A stretch of 64,000 bases of DNA. Source: Bermanella sp049115935. GTDB taxonomy: Bacteria > Pseudomonadota > Gammaproteobacteria > Pseudomonadales > Oceanobacteraceae. This document shows positions 9,108 through 18,220 of the stretch, one piece after another. The position numbers and the translations under genes are program-made. Location: contig JAGDZK010000004.1 in the NCBI GenBank assembly GCA_049115935.1, forward strand, positions 1 to 64,000, written 5' to 3'. How positions within the stretch are numbered: the stretch's first letter is position 1; each line of letters opens with the position of its first letter. The notes beneath the pieces were generated by a model. It saw only the letters and a list, made by a program, of their open reading frames with translations. It made no database searches and was not told where the DNA came from.

Positions 9108-9347
9108 ATGAATACAGAACTCATCAGTGTCCTAGGCTATTGCGGCCTTATTAATATGGGTATTTTAGTTTTTTGGTTTGCAGCTTTATTACTGGGCGGT
9201 GAATTCATGATGAACTTTCACACCCGCTTGTTCGGAGCTAGCAGTGAAAAGATCATGTTAGTCCACTACCAGTTAATGGGTATGTATAAATTACTGAACT
9301 TTATGTTTTTCTTGGTTCCGTGGTTAGTGTTAACCCTACTAAAATAG
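9108..9347 (+). CDS. Small two-TM membrane protein (DUF6868-like)
   Basis: This 79-residue protein has two hydrophobic segments (about residues 8-30 and 58-77) around a short loop with HTRLFGASSEK. It resembles a widespread small gammaproteobacterial membrane family that I know as DUF6868; that label is from memory. A TATAAT hexamer at 9075-9080 lies about 28 bases upstream of the ATG and is a likely -10 box, so the gene probably has its own promoter. A strong terminator follows. Function is unknown. Confidence 0.72.
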   Translation: MNTELISVLGYCGLINMGILVFWFAALLLGGEFMMNFHTRLFGASSEKIMLVHYQLMGMYKLLNFMFFLVPWLVLTLLK

Positions 9348-9369
9348 CGTTTAAAACCTCAAACAACAC

Positions 9370-9410
9370 ACAAAAAAGCCCCAACTAAAAAATAGTTGGG
9401 GCTTTTTTGT
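9370..9410. terminator. Strong bidirectional rho-independent terminator
   Basis: ACAAAAAAGCCCCAACTA and TAGTTGGGGCTTTTTTGT form an 18-bp perfect stem with a five-A loop. It separates the convergent DUF6868-like gene (+) and lipoprotein gene (-) and has T-runs in both directions. Confidence 0.93.
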
Positions 9411-9429
9411 TATCTACAAACAGAAGCAA

Positions 9430-10092
9430 TTATGCTTTTGTTGGATTCAGAAGCTCAGCAATGATTTTATTCATTTCAACTGGCATTTGAGCAAGTACAG
9501 CACTCTCAGATAGCGTAATGTCTTTTTCGATATAAGAAACTATTTTGTTTGTTTCTAAATCCATCACACCACCAAACGCAGTCACTTTCTTAATGAAAGG
9601 AATTTGCAAACCTGATGCAGAGTCAACGTGTAAAACAACAACATACTTAAAGTTGTAGTTAGGATCTTTAATCACACCCGCTGATTTAAGCTTGCCGGTT
9701 AACATTTTCATCTTAGAGTCTAGCTCAGCCGCATACTTAGCTGCGCTACCGGTCATTTCCATTTCATCTTTGTTTACTTGGCGACGCATATTTTCACCAA
9801 GTGTCCAAGATAGATTACCTACAGCACTATACATTTGCTGACCAGAGATTACTGAAGCACCATATTCACTTAAAGCACCAGAAGAGATAGCTAAACCCGT
9901 TTTTAAATTATCACCCGGAACACCATGTAGGCTAATAGGGAAAATAAAAGCTGGGTTATTTGCAGTAACTGGTAGAGGGAATTCTTGATCGGCATTACTT
10001 TTAACCATTGGTGAACTACAGCCACCTAAAGTCAAAGCAAGAACAAGAAGAGATACAACAGAAGTTAGTGAAGTCAATTTCATTTTTTTCAT
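9430..10092 (-). CDS. Predicted lipoprotein, function unknown
   Basis: A 220-residue protein has a lysine-rich start, a hydrophobic stretch and a lipobox LTLGGC (cysteine at about residue 25), so it should be lipid-anchored. The mature part starts SSPMVKSNADQ; serine at +2 predicts outer-membrane sorting. The body contains no motif I recognise. Its VVVLHVDSASGLQIPF and GGVMDLETNKIVSYIE segments suggest a beta-rich fold. It is a single-gene unit between a terminator and the acyl-CoA dehydrogenase gene. Confidence 0.75.
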   Translation of the reverse strand: MKKMKLTSLTSVVSLLVLALTLGGCSSPMVKSNADQEFPLPVTANNPAFIFPISLHGVPGDNLKTGLAISSGALSEYGASVISGQQMYSAVGNLSWTLGENMRRQVNKDEMEMTGSAAKYAAELDSKMKMLTGKLKSAGVIKDPNYNFKYVVVLHVDSASGLQIPFIKKVTAFGGVMDLETNKIVSYIEKDITLSESAVLAQMPVEMNKIIAELLNPTKA

Positions 10093-10185
10093 CCTTTTTA
10101 AAAATGCTGGCGCAGTGTAGCAGTACTTTTAAAAGGATCAACACAGCCCTATAAAAAATAAGACTATGTCATTAGATTGAAATAT

Positions 10186-11352
10186 TTAAATTTTTAATTG
10201 CTTGGCAATAATTTCATTCATAATTTCTCGTGTGCCACCGCCAATAGACAGTATGCGATTATCTCGATACAAACGCTCAACCACGCTTTCACGCATCAAG
10301 CCCATACCGCCAAATATCTGCACGGCTTCATAAGTAACAAAATCACTCACATCCGTTGCAAAATTTTTGGCCATGCTCACTTGTTTAACTTGATCAATAC
10401 CTGCATTCATATTGGCTGCCACGTTATACATCATGGTTTTACTGACTTCTAACTTTGTCGCCATCTCAACCAATTTATGTTTAATCACTTGATACTTACC
10501 AATGGCACGACCAAAGGCTTCACGCTCTTTTACGTACTTGTAACACTCTTCTAATGCAAGCTCTGCCGTCATATTTGCCATAGAGGTCAACATTAACCTT
10601 TCACTTTGAAAGTTCGTCATAATGGCAAAAAAACCGGTATTTTCCGCACCAATTAAGTTTTCAGCCGGCACCATGCAGTCTTCAAAAAACAGCTCTGCTG
10701 TGTCTGATGCCCACCAACACATTTTTTTAAGGCTCTTACCCACATTAAATCCCGGCGTGCCTTTCTCTATCATCAATAAACTAATGCCACCAAAACCATC
10801 ACCACCTGTACGCACGGCTACCGTATAATAGTCAGCACGAACACCTGAAGTAATAAACGTTTTACTGCCGTTAACTTTATAAAAGGTCCCGTCTTGTGTT
10901 GTTATTTTTTCAGCGCGAGTTTTAATGCTTGCCACATCTGAACCCCCACTTGGTTCAGTAATGGCCAAAGCACAAATTTTGTCACCGGCAATCACCGCAG
11001 GCATCACTTTTTGTTTTAGCGCGTCACTGCCCCATTTTGCAATTGGTGGCAATCCAATATCTAACGAGCCTAAACTTGAAACCAAACCGGCACTGGTTGA
11101 ACGCATAATTTCTTCTGAAAAAACCAGCTTATGAAAAACATCCGCTTTAGTGCCACCGTATTTTTCATCAAAACCAATGCCTAAAAATCCTGCATCCCCC
11201 GCCATTTTATAAATTTCACGGGGAAAGGTATTTTGCTCTTCCCAGTCATCAATGTGGGGTAAAATTTCTTTATCAACAAACCGCTTAATACTGTCACGCA
11301 GGGCGTGGTGAGTTTCATCAAAATAAGGAGGGGTAACAGCAACTTTGGACAT
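10186..11352 (-). CDS. Acyl-CoA dehydrogenase, last gene of the Atu-like cluster
   Basis: This 388-residue FAD enzyme oxidises an acyl-CoA to its 2,3-enoyl-CoA. The signatures are CALAITEPSGGSDVAS (FAD/substrate segment), FITSGVRADYYTVAVRTGG, and the C-terminal QIFGGMGLMRESVVERLYRD with a catalytic-base region like that of short/branched-chain dehydrogenases. It lies 115 bases downstream of the biotin carboxylase gene. It is only moderately similar to the other dehydrogenase in the cluster (14500-15657). P. aeruginosa atuABCDEFGH, as I recall it, has only one such dehydrogenase, so this one may act on a different intermediate, such as a beta-oxidation product. Confidence 0.92.
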   Translation of the reverse strand: MSKVAVTPPYFDETHHALRDSIKRFVDKEILPHIDDWEEQNTFPREIYKMAGDAGFLGIGFDEKYGGTKADVFHKLVFSEEIMRSTSAGLVSSLGSLDIGLPPIAKWGSDALKQKVMPAVIAGDKICALAITEPSGGSDVASIKTRAEKITTQDGTFYKVNGSKTFITSGVRADYYTVAVRTGGDGFGGISLLMIEKGTPGFNVGKSLKKMCWWASDTAELFFEDCMVPAENLIGAENTGFFAIMTNFQSERLMLTSMANMTAELALEECYKYVKEREAFGRAIGKYQVIKHKLVEMATKLEVSKTMMYNVAANMNAGIDQVKQVSMAKNFATDVSDFVTYEAVQIFGGMGLMRESVVERLYRDNRILSIGGGTREIMNEIIAKQLKI

Positions 11353-11467
11353 GAGAGTAGCCTATAATTATTGGTATTCATGTTTACACCTGTTAAAACT
11401 ATCATTGAAACAGATGCAAACAATGGCAAAAACACTCTAAAGCTTGGCCTAAACAATCAAATGTTTA

Positions 11468-13474
11468 TTAAGCCGACTCCACTTCTGGCGCTACATTTTC
11501 TGACTCTATTTCCACTAATAACTGGCGACCTTTAACTTGATCCCCCTTACTTACTAAAATAGATTTGATCACACCATCACTGTCGGCTTTCATGCTGTGT
11601 TCCATTTTCATGGCTTCAAGCACAACCAAAGTTTGGCCTTTTTTAACAGCTTGGCCACCTTCTACCAATACATCTATGATGCCGCCATCCATACTGGCTT
11701 TAATGAGCCCGCTACCTGCTGAATCAGCACTGATCGCTGGCGCATGGGTCATATCTTCAATAAAGACACAACCTTCATGAGTATTTAAGTACACACCGTT
11801 TTTATAAAATGCAAAACTAACGGTCTTAGCCACACCCTGCTCACTGTAACGTAAGGTATTTTCAGAAAATGCTTCTAAGGTAACCGCCATTTCATCTTCA
11901 TCTACTTGCAGCAAAAATGTTTTTTCTTGGCTATTAACCACATTGACTGCCACTTTGTGTTTGTCAGTCACACATACTAGATCAAACCAAGTCGGCGCTG
12001 GATTTGAATTACGCCAAAAGCCACGTTCCAACGCATCTGAATTTTTTTGTGCGGCGTTTAAATAAAATAGCCATGCAGCAAGAGCTTGCTGCCAAGAAGT
12101 CAAAGGATGTGGGGTTAACGATTTATCATTATTAAATGAGGATTCAATAAATGCAGTGGTGGCACCGCCACTTGCAAATACCTCATGCTGTAAAATATTA
12201 AATAAAAATCCACGATTGGTGCGCACACCTAATAATTCAATTTTTTTCAATGATGCCATTAAACGGCGACGTGCTTGATCACGGTTATCACCATATGCAA
12301 TCACTTTAGCAAGCATAGGGTCGTAAAACGGCGTAATAATTTGCCCCTCTTTGATACCGGCATCCATTCTTAAGCCATCACCTTGCGCGTATTGCCAACG
12401 TAATACCTCACCAGTTTGTGGCATAAAACCTAATGCAGGGTCTTCGGCATACAAACGTACTTCCATGGCATGCCCTTTAATTGTGACCTCTTCCTGTGTT
12501 TTAGGTAAAAGGCCACCCGCTGCAATTGTTAGCTGCCAGGCCACCAGATCCACACCAGTGACAAGTTCTGTCACTGGGTGCTCTACTTGCAAGCGGGTGT
12601 TCATTTCAAGGAAGTAAAAGCTGCCAGCATCATCCGTTAAAAACTCAACGGTACCCGCGCCCACATATTCACAAGCAAGGGCTGCATTAACAGCCGCTTC
12701 ACCCATTTTTTGTCTAAGCTCAGGGTTAACAAACGGAGATGGCGCTTCTTCTACTACCTTTTGGTGACGACGTTGCACAGAGCAATCACGCTCACCTAAA
12801 TATATGCAATTGCCGTGACGATCGGCAAATACTTGTATTTCAATATGACGGGGACTAATAACCGCTTTTTCTAAAATAATTTCATCACTGCCAAACGCGT
12901 TTAACGCCTCTGACTTAGCTGTTTTAAGTTGTTCTAAAAAATCCTTTTCAGCGTGCACTAACCGCATACCACGACCACCACCGCCTGCCGCGGCTTTCAC
13001 CATGATGGGATAACCAATTTCGTTGGCATGGGATAACAGGGTTTTCTCATCTTGATCTGCCCCTTCATAGCCTGGAATACAGGGCACACCGGCTTTTATC
13101 ATTTCGATTTTAGCTAAACGCTTATTACCCATTAATTCAATGGCTTTTGGGTCCGGCCCAATAAAGGTAATACCAGCCGCCTGACAGGCCGCACAAAAAT
13201 CCGTGTTTTCAGATAAAAAACCGTAACCTGGGTGAACCGCTTGGGCCCCAGTTTTTTTGCAAGCCTCTATAATTTTTTCGATCACCAAGTAACTTTGATT
13301 CACTTGGGCAGGACCTATGCATACCGCTTCATCTGCAAACGCAACATGGGGTGCATCGGCATCTGCTTCACTGTAAACCGCTACGGTTTCATACCCCATG
13401 GCTTTTGCGGTTTTTAATACACGCAAGGCAATTTCACCACGGTTTGCCACTAATACTTTTGTAAATTCAGCCAT
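11468..13474 (-). CDS. atuF: Geranyl-CoA (or methylcrotonyl-CoA-type) carboxylase, biotin-carrying alpha subunit
   Basis: The 668-residue protein has a biotin carboxylase domain (about 1-450: VLVANRGEIALRVL, ATP-grasp loop AAAGGGGRGMR, EMNTRLQVEHPVTE), a linker domain, and a C-terminal biotinyl domain with EAMKMEHSM, where K623 is biotinylated. It carboxylates biotin with ATP and bicarbonate for the partner carboxyltransferase at 15689-17311. I call it AtuF rather than LiuD because the cluster has a TetR regulator and SDR, and lacks HMG-CoA lyase and a MerR regulator. The catalytic chemistry is certain, the substrate inferred. The start follows a 186-base spacer with a REP-like repeat. Confidence 0.85.
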   Translation of the reverse strand: MAEFTKVLVANRGEIALRVLKTAKAMGYETVAVYSEADADAPHVAFADEAVCIGPAQVNQSYLVIEKIIEACKKTGAQAVHPGYGFLSENTDFCAACQAAGITFIGPDPKAIELMGNKRLAKIEMIKAGVPCIPGYEGADQDEKTLLSHANEIGYPIMVKAAAGGGGRGMRLVHAEKDFLEQLKTAKSEALNAFGSDEIILEKAVISPRHIEIQVFADRHGNCIYLGERDCSVQRRHQKVVEEAPSPFVNPELRQKMGEAAVNAALACEYVGAGTVEFLTDDAGSFYFLEMNTRLQVEHPVTELVTGVDLVAWQLTIAAGGLLPKTQEEVTIKGHAMEVRLYAEDPALGFMPQTGEVLRWQYAQGDGLRMDAGIKEGQIITPFYDPMLAKVIAYGDNRDQARRRLMASLKKIELLGVRTNRGFLFNILQHEVFASGGATTAFIESSFNNDKSLTPHPLTSWQQALAAWLFYLNAAQKNSDALERGFWRNSNPAPTWFDLVCVTDKHKVAVNVVNSQEKTFLLQVDEDEMAVTLEAFSENTLRYSEQGVAKTVSFAFYKNGVYLNTHEGCVFIEDMTHAPAISADSAGSGLIKASMDGGIIDVLVEGGQAVKKGQTLVVLEAMKMEHSMKADSDGVIKSILVSKGDQVKGRQLLVEIESENVAPEVESA

Positions 13475-13560
13475 GTTGCTTCTCCAACCTCAGACCACTT
13501 TATTGCTTACTGTGTTATTTATTATTTTTTCACTCGCATACCCAATGCAATCGCTACGCT

Positions 13561-13647
13561 CATGGGGCACACAGGGTGCGAGTTCGTACATCTTCCATAA
13601 ACAGTATTATTTAAGTTTGTACGAGGGCGCCCCTGCGCCCGATACAC
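13561..13647. repeat. Paired inverted REP-like elements inside the Atu-like operon
   Basis: TGTACGAGGGCGCCCCTGCG with CCCGATAC (13618-13645) and the oppositely oriented GGGGCACACAGGGTGCGAG with TTCGTACA (13564-13590) form a BIME-like inverted pair. The same words occur at 5696-5720 and 101-125. It sits between the atuE-like and atuF-like genes. It could cause partial termination or stabilise upstream mRNA, so expression of distal genes may be lower. Confidence 0.6.
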
Positions 13648-13660
13648 CAAACATTATCAA

Positions 13661-14476
13661 CTAAGTATTCCAAGGTGCCGGTTTCTTTTGAATAAACGCC
13701 ATGGTTCCTGCCACACCCTCCTGCCCCTGAACGGCTGCGCTGAATGCCTTCGCCGCTTCGTCAATTAATTCCGATGCCTCGTGTTCAGCGGCTTTTAAAA
13801 TCAACTGCTTAGTCACCGCATTTGCTTGAGGGGCACATGATTTAATTTGATCAAGGGTTCGCCCTAGTAACACCTCAAGCTCGGCATTATCCTTTGCAAA
13901 AAAATGGCTGATGCCCAACTTAACCGACTCTTCACCACCAAAGCGCTCACCTAATAACGCTAAACGTCTTGTTTGTGTTAAGCCAATACGTTTAACAACA
14001 AACGGGGCTATTTGCGCAGGCGGAATACCTAAACTGGTTTCAGGTAAACCAAATTTTGCTGTATCGGTTGCAACTGCCACATCACTGACACATGCCAAAC
14101 CAAAACCACCACCTAACACCGCACCTTCTAAGACGGTGATCACAACTTGAGGTATGTGATTCATTTTTAAAATCAATTCACCAAATTGCTTATTCAACTC
14201 AAAGTAAGGATCTGAGTCACTTTTTGCAGCAGCAGCTCGCGCATTGGCCATATCTTTAATGTCGCCACCTGCACAAAAGTGCCCACCTTCACCACGCACA
14301 ATGACGGCTCGTACCGACAGGTCGGTTTGTAAAGCATCCAGCACTTGTGTTAACTCACCGACCATGGCCAAGCTCATGGCGTTACGCGCCTGTGGTCGGT
14401 CTAACGTTAAATGCAACACCCAAGGGTTTTGCTCGTCCCGTTCTAATTTAATGCAGGTGTAAGCTTGCTCTAACAT
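13661..14476 (-). CDS. atuE: Enoyl-CoA hydratase family protein (isohexenylglutaconyl-CoA hydratase-like)
   Basis: This 271-residue crotonase-fold enzyme has the oxyanion-hole segments RPQARNAMSLAM and GGHFCAGGDIKDMA, and the catalytic-region segment GAVLGGGFGLACVSDVAVA. The usual second Glu position reads LPETSLGIPP. In the Atu pathway AtuE hydrates isohexenylglutaconyl-CoA, the product of the geranyl-CoA carboxylase step. I chose ATG 14476 (MLEQAYTC) because GGGAG lies just upstream; an in-frame ATG at 14488 would add four residues. Its start is close behind the dehydrogenase stop. LiuC (methylglutaconyl-CoA hydratase) is the alternative assignment. Confidence 0.83.
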   Translation of the reverse strand: MLEQAYTCIKLERDEQNPWVLHLTLDRPQARNAMSLAMVGELTQVLDALQTDLSVRAVIVRGEGGHFCAGGDIKDMANARAAAAKSDSDPYFELNKQFGELILKMNHIPQVVITVLEGAVLGGGFGLACVSDVAVATDTAKFGLPETSLGIPPAQIAPFVVKRIGLTQTRRLALLGERFGGEESVKLGISHFFAKDNAELEVLLGRTLDQIKSCAPQANAVTKQLILKAAEHEASELIDEAAKAFSAAVQGQEGVAGTMAFIQKKPAPWNT

Positions 14477-14499
14477 GATGGCTCCCATTTAAACTGTGA

Positions 14500-15657
14500 C
14501 TATTTTGCTTTCTTAGGAAGAATATCCATGTACTTACAAATGATGCCCAGCATAATTTCATCTGCACCACCACCAATAGACGCTAAACGGCCATCACGAT
14601 AAACCTGTGAAATTGGGTTGTCTGTGGTGAAACCCATTCCACCCCAATACTGCAAGCAGCTATCCGCTACTTCGCGAATCAAGCGGCCACCTTTTAACTT
14701 ACACATAGATGCAAGCTTAGTGACGTCTTGTTTGTTAATCATTAACTCTGTGGCTCGATAAGTAAGAGAGCGCAATAATTCAATTTCCGTTTGTAATTCA
14801 GCTAAACGAAAATGAATGGCTTGATTATTAATTAGTGGTTGGCCAAAAGTTTTACGTTCACGAGTATATTCAATGGTTTTTTCAACACATTGCTCAAGTG
14901 TAATCAAGCCACTCGCTGCCCCCCACAAACGCTCTTCTTGAAACTGCAACATTTGCAGCATAAAACCAGTGCCTTCAGCACCGATTCGATTACGCTGAGG
15001 TACACGTACATCATCAAAATAAACGGGCGCGGTATCACTTGAGCGCATACCGATTTTGTCGATTTTTTCTCCTACCGTTACGCCCTTGGTATTGGCTGGT
15101 ACGATAATTAATGATTTGTTTTTATGGGGCTTGTCATCACTGGTATTGGCAAGTACACAAAAGAAGTCAGCTTGGGTGGAGTTTGTGATCCACATTTTTG
15201 AGCCATTAATAATGTAATCATCACCGTCTTTTTTAGCGGTGGTTTTTAGCCCCGCCACATCAGAACCTGCACCGGTTTCTGAAACTGCAATAGCCGCCAC
15301 ATAATCACCAGCAATGGCGGGCGCTAAGAACTCTTCTTTTAGTTCATGGCTACCAAATTTTGCAATGGCTGGGGTTGCCATATCGGTTTGCACACCAATT
15401 GCTAACGGTACACCACCACATGTGGCATACCCTAATGCTTCAGCTGCATAAATATTATAGGAATGATCTAACCCCATGCCGCCGTATTTTTCGTCTTTAT
15501 TAATTCCTAAAAGACCAAGGTCACCCATTTTTTTAAATACTTCATGGGCCGGAAACGCACCCGCTTTTTCCCATTCAGCCACATTTGGATTAATTTCGTT
15601 TTCTACGAAATTTTTCATGGTGCGAAATATTTCTTTATGTTCGTGAGTAATGATCAT
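14500..15657 (-). CDS. atuD: Acyl-CoA dehydrogenase (citronellyl-CoA dehydrogenase-like)
   Basis: The 385-residue length equals that of AtuD, which makes geranyl-CoA from citronellyl-CoA. The FAD/substrate signature is AAIAVSETGAGSDVAG, followed by MWITNSTQADFFCVLA. The C-terminal segment is LQYWGGMGFTTDNPISQVYRD. It lies between the carboxyltransferase and hydratase genes, the same order as atuC-atuD-atuE. The family and FAD chemistry are clear. Assignment to citronellyl-CoA rather than isovaleryl-CoA rests on operon context. Confidence 0.84.
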   Translation of the reverse strand: MIITHEHKEIFRTMKNFVENEINPNVAEWEKAGAFPAHEVFKKMGDLGLLGINKDEKYGGMGLDHSYNIYAAEALGYATCGGVPLAIGVQTDMATPAIAKFGSHELKEEFLAPAIAGDYVAAIAVSETGAGSDVAGLKTTAKKDGDDYIINGSKMWITNSTQADFFCVLANTSDDKPHKNKSLIIVPANTKGVTVGEKIDKIGMRSSDTAPVYFDDVRVPQRNRIGAEGTGFMLQMLQFQEERLWGAASGLITLEQCVEKTIEYTRERKTFGQPLINNQAIHFRLAELQTEIELLRSLTYRATELMINKQDVTKLASMCKLKGGRLIREVADSCLQYWGGMGFTTDNPISQVYRDGRLASIGGGADEIMLGIICKYMDILPKKAK

Positions 15658-15688
15658 GTTGTTATCCTTATAAATATAAATAGAAATA

Positions 15689-17311
15689 TTACAATCGGGC
15701 CACGCCGAATGAGTTAGGTTGTAACGTGCGTGCTTGTGCTTCTTTACAAATACTTAAGCAGTAGCCTAAAACACGTCGAGTATCTCTTGGGTCTATGATG
15801 CCGTCATCCCAAAGGCGAGCGGTACCAAATAGACTGGTCGATCCTGCATCTAATTTTTGCGCTGTGGCTAATTCAATGGTGTCCAGTACTTTAGGGTCTG
15901 GTTCCATGCCCATTTTGCGTTGTTTGTCTTCGGTAACAATACGCAACACCTTACCTGCTTGAGCACCACCCATTACCGCGGTTTTACTATTTGGCCAAGC
16001 AAAAATAAACCGTGGATCAAGGCCACGACCACACATGGCATAATTACCCGCACCGTATGAACCACCCACATTAATACTGATCTTAGGTACCTTGGCATTG
16101 GCCACCGCTTGAATCATTTTTGAGCCGTGCTTGATTACCCCGTTTTGTTCGCTTTGAGTGCCCACCATAAAACCCGTGGTATTGTGAATAAATAACAGCG
16201 GCGTATTACTTTGCTCACATAACTGAATAAATTGCGCTGCTTTTGCCGCACCATTTGGTGTGATTGGGCCGTTATTACCGATTATGCCCACAGCGTGACC
16301 TTCAATTTTGATGCGTCCACATACGGTTTGTTGGTCAAATTCATTTTTAAAATCCAAAAACTCTGAGCCATCCGCAATGCGCGCTAAAATTTCCCGAACA
16401 TCGTAAGGTTGTTTTGCATCCGCAGGCACCACCCCTAGTAATTCATCGGGTGAATAAAGAGGCTGCTCATATAAATTGGGTTTAAGCGCGCTGGGGTCTA
16501 CTTGATCGTTCCAAGGCAGGCTTTGCATAATTTCTCGTGCGATACGAATACCATCTGCATCATCTTCAGCTAAATATTCCGCGGTACCCGCTGTTTGGGC
16601 GTGCATATCTGCCCCGCCCAATTCTTCATCCGTTGCTATTTCACCAGTAGCGGCTTTTAAAAGTGGCGGTCCCGCTAAAAACATTTTGGCTTTGCCACGA
16701 ACTAAAACCACCCAATCCGATAAACCAGGCTGATACGCACCACCTGCCGTTGCATTCCCGTGCACCACGGTGATTTGAGGCAAGCCTTGAGCTGACATAC
16801 GCGCTTGATTCGCAAATGCTTTGGCCCCTTTAACAAAAATATCCGTGGCGTAATTTAAATTTGCACCACCACTTTCTGACAAACTCACCACGGGTAAATT
16901 ATTTTCTTGAGCAATTTCTTGAATACGTAATGATTTATCTAACCCCGCAGGTGAAATGGTTCCACCTTTAATTGCGCAGTTATTCACTACAATCATGCAA
17001 CGAATATTGGCCACATACCCAATACCCGCAATAATACCGCCCCCTGCACCACTGCCGTCTTTATCGTCATGCATTTTATAACCGGCCAAAGCCATCACTT
17101 CTAAAAATGGCGAGCCTGCATCTAATAAACGATTCAAACGTTCACGGGGTAATAGTTTTTTACGCTGAATAAATTTTTCTTTACTGGCCAATTCTTTTTC
17201 AATGACCTTTTGCTCGATCGCGCGAAATTCATCAATGCACGACTGCATAAATTCGCTATTGGTTTTAAAGCCTTGACCGTGTACATCAATTTCGGATTGC
17301 AATACTGGCAT
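15689..17311 (-). CDS. atuC: Geranyl-CoA-type carboxylase, carboxyltransferase beta subunit
   Basis: This 540-residue acyl-CoA carboxyltransferase has N- and C-terminal crotonase-like halves, with oxyanion segments GNATAGGAYQPGLSD in the N-half and GGSYGAGNYAMCGR in the C-half. It accepts CO2 from the biotinyl subunit and carboxylates the gamma-methyl carbon of a branched enoyl-CoA. The N-half loop reads QPGLSD, where methylcrotonyl-CoA carboxylases typically read VPAMSD as I recall. A smaller residue there would fit a larger prenyl substrate, supporting geranyl-CoA. The stop-to-start gap to the upstream SDR gene is one base, so translation is coupled. Confidence 0.85.
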   Translation of the reverse strand: MPVLQSEIDVHGQGFKTNSEFMQSCIDEFRAIEQKVIEKELASKEKFIQRKKLLPRERLNRLLDAGSPFLEVMALAGYKMHDDKDGSGAGGGIIAGIGYVANIRCMIVVNNCAIKGGTISPAGLDKSLRIQEIAQENNLPVVSLSESGGANLNYATDIFVKGAKAFANQARMSAQGLPQITVVHGNATAGGAYQPGLSDWVVLVRGKAKMFLAGPPLLKAATGEIATDEELGGADMHAQTAGTAEYLAEDDADGIRIAREIMQSLPWNDQVDPSALKPNLYEQPLYSPDELLGVVPADAKQPYDVREILARIADGSEFLDFKNEFDQQTVCGRIKIEGHAVGIIGNNGPITPNGAAKAAQFIQLCEQSNTPLLFIHNTTGFMVGTQSEQNGVIKHGSKMIQAVANAKVPKISINVGGSYGAGNYAMCGRGLDPRFIFAWPNSKTAVMGGAQAGKVLRIVTEDKQRKMGMEPDPKVLDTIELATAQKLDAGSTSLFGTARLWDDGIIDPRDTRRVLGYCLSICKEAQARTLQPNSFGVARL

Positions 17312-17312
17312 G

Positions 17313-18200
17313 TTAGGCCTCCTGCTTATCTTTATTATTTTTTTGCAGCACTTCTGGCATCACCGCACGGTGGAAACCATTGTAAGGGGTATTATTTTTA
17401 GCTTTGGGTAATGGCCACATGCGATTACCTAAAGATGCAGCACCATCGATACGTAAAGTGGAGCCACTCACAAATGCGGATGCTTCACTTAACAAAAAGC
17501 TCACCGCACCACTCACTTCTGACTCTGTCCCCATGCGTGACAAGGGAACCGCTTGCTCTAATTTTGGAATAATGGCTTTAAACGCACCTTCGTAGGTATC
17601 CATGCCACTTGAGATAATCCAACCCGGCGCAATGGCATTCACGCGCACACCCGATTGTCCCCATTCAAAGGCTGCGGTTTTGGTGAAGTTTTCCATACCA
17701 GCACGAGCAGCACCTGAGTGCCCCATGCCCGGCATACCGCCCCACATATCCGCAATGATATTGACAATGCTGCCACCGGTTTTCACCATGGACTGGTTGT
17801 AAACTTCACGGGCAAACAAAAAGCCACCCACCAAATTAGTTCGCACAACTGTTTCAAAACCTTTTTGATTAATCGCCGCTAAAGGTGCTGGATATTGCCC
17901 ACCGGCATTATTAAGCAGGCCATGAATGACACCATGTTTTTCTTTGATGGCTTTTACAGTGGCTTTTACAGACTCTTCTTCTCTAATGTCGCATGCCCAA
18001 TAATCGGCGCTGCCACCATCTTCAATGATTTCGGCTTGCACCTTTTGTAATTTGTCTTCTTTGCGGCCAATCAACACCACATGAGCACCGAGATGACTTA
18101 GCTCATGGGCACAACAACGGCCAATACCACTGCCACCACCGGTCACAACCATCACTGTATTGGCAAATAAATCTGGTTTAAAAACGCTGTTATATGACAT
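17313..18200 (-). CDS. atuB: Short-chain dehydrogenase/reductase, first gene of the Atu-like operon
   Basis: A 295-residue classical SDR has the cofactor motif TGGGSGIGRC near residue 20, NNAGG near 98 and a C-terminal extension beyond the usual 250 residues. In the active-site region the expected YxxxK reads GHSGAARAGMENFTK, so the canonical Tyr appears to be replaced by Ser-Gly-Ala while the Lys position is not obvious. This resembles dienoyl-CoA-reductase-like SDRs rather than alcohol dehydrogenases. As first gene after the TetR regulator it corresponds in position to atuB. Its precise reaction in terpene catabolism is not established. Confidence 0.82.
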   Translation of the reverse strand: MSYNSVFKPDLFANTVMVVTGGGSGIGRCCAHELSHLGAHVVLIGRKEDKLQKVQAEIIEDGGSADYWACDIREEESVKATVKAIKEKHGVIHGLLNNAGGQYPAPLAAINQKGFETVVRTNLVGGFLFAREVYNQSMVKTGGSIVNIIADMWGGMPGMGHSGAARAGMENFTKTAAFEWGQSGVRVNAIAPGWIISSGMDTYEGAFKAIIPKLEQAVPLSRMGTESEVSGAVSFLLSEASAFVSGSTLRIDGAASLGNRMWPLPKAKNNTPYNGFHRAVMPEVLQKNNKDKQEA

Positions 18201-18220
18201 TTTGCTTCCTTAACAACCAC

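Noticed and set aside
11181..11456. 91-codon minus-strand frame overlapping the end of the acyl-CoA dehydrogenase start region
   Set aside because: It overlaps the dehydrogenase coding region in another frame and has no similarity that I recognise; a shadow.
10186..18200. Leucine-degradation (liu) operon
   Set aside because: No MerR regulator or HMG-CoA lyase is present, while a TetR regulator and SDR are in the atu position. The call remains provisional.
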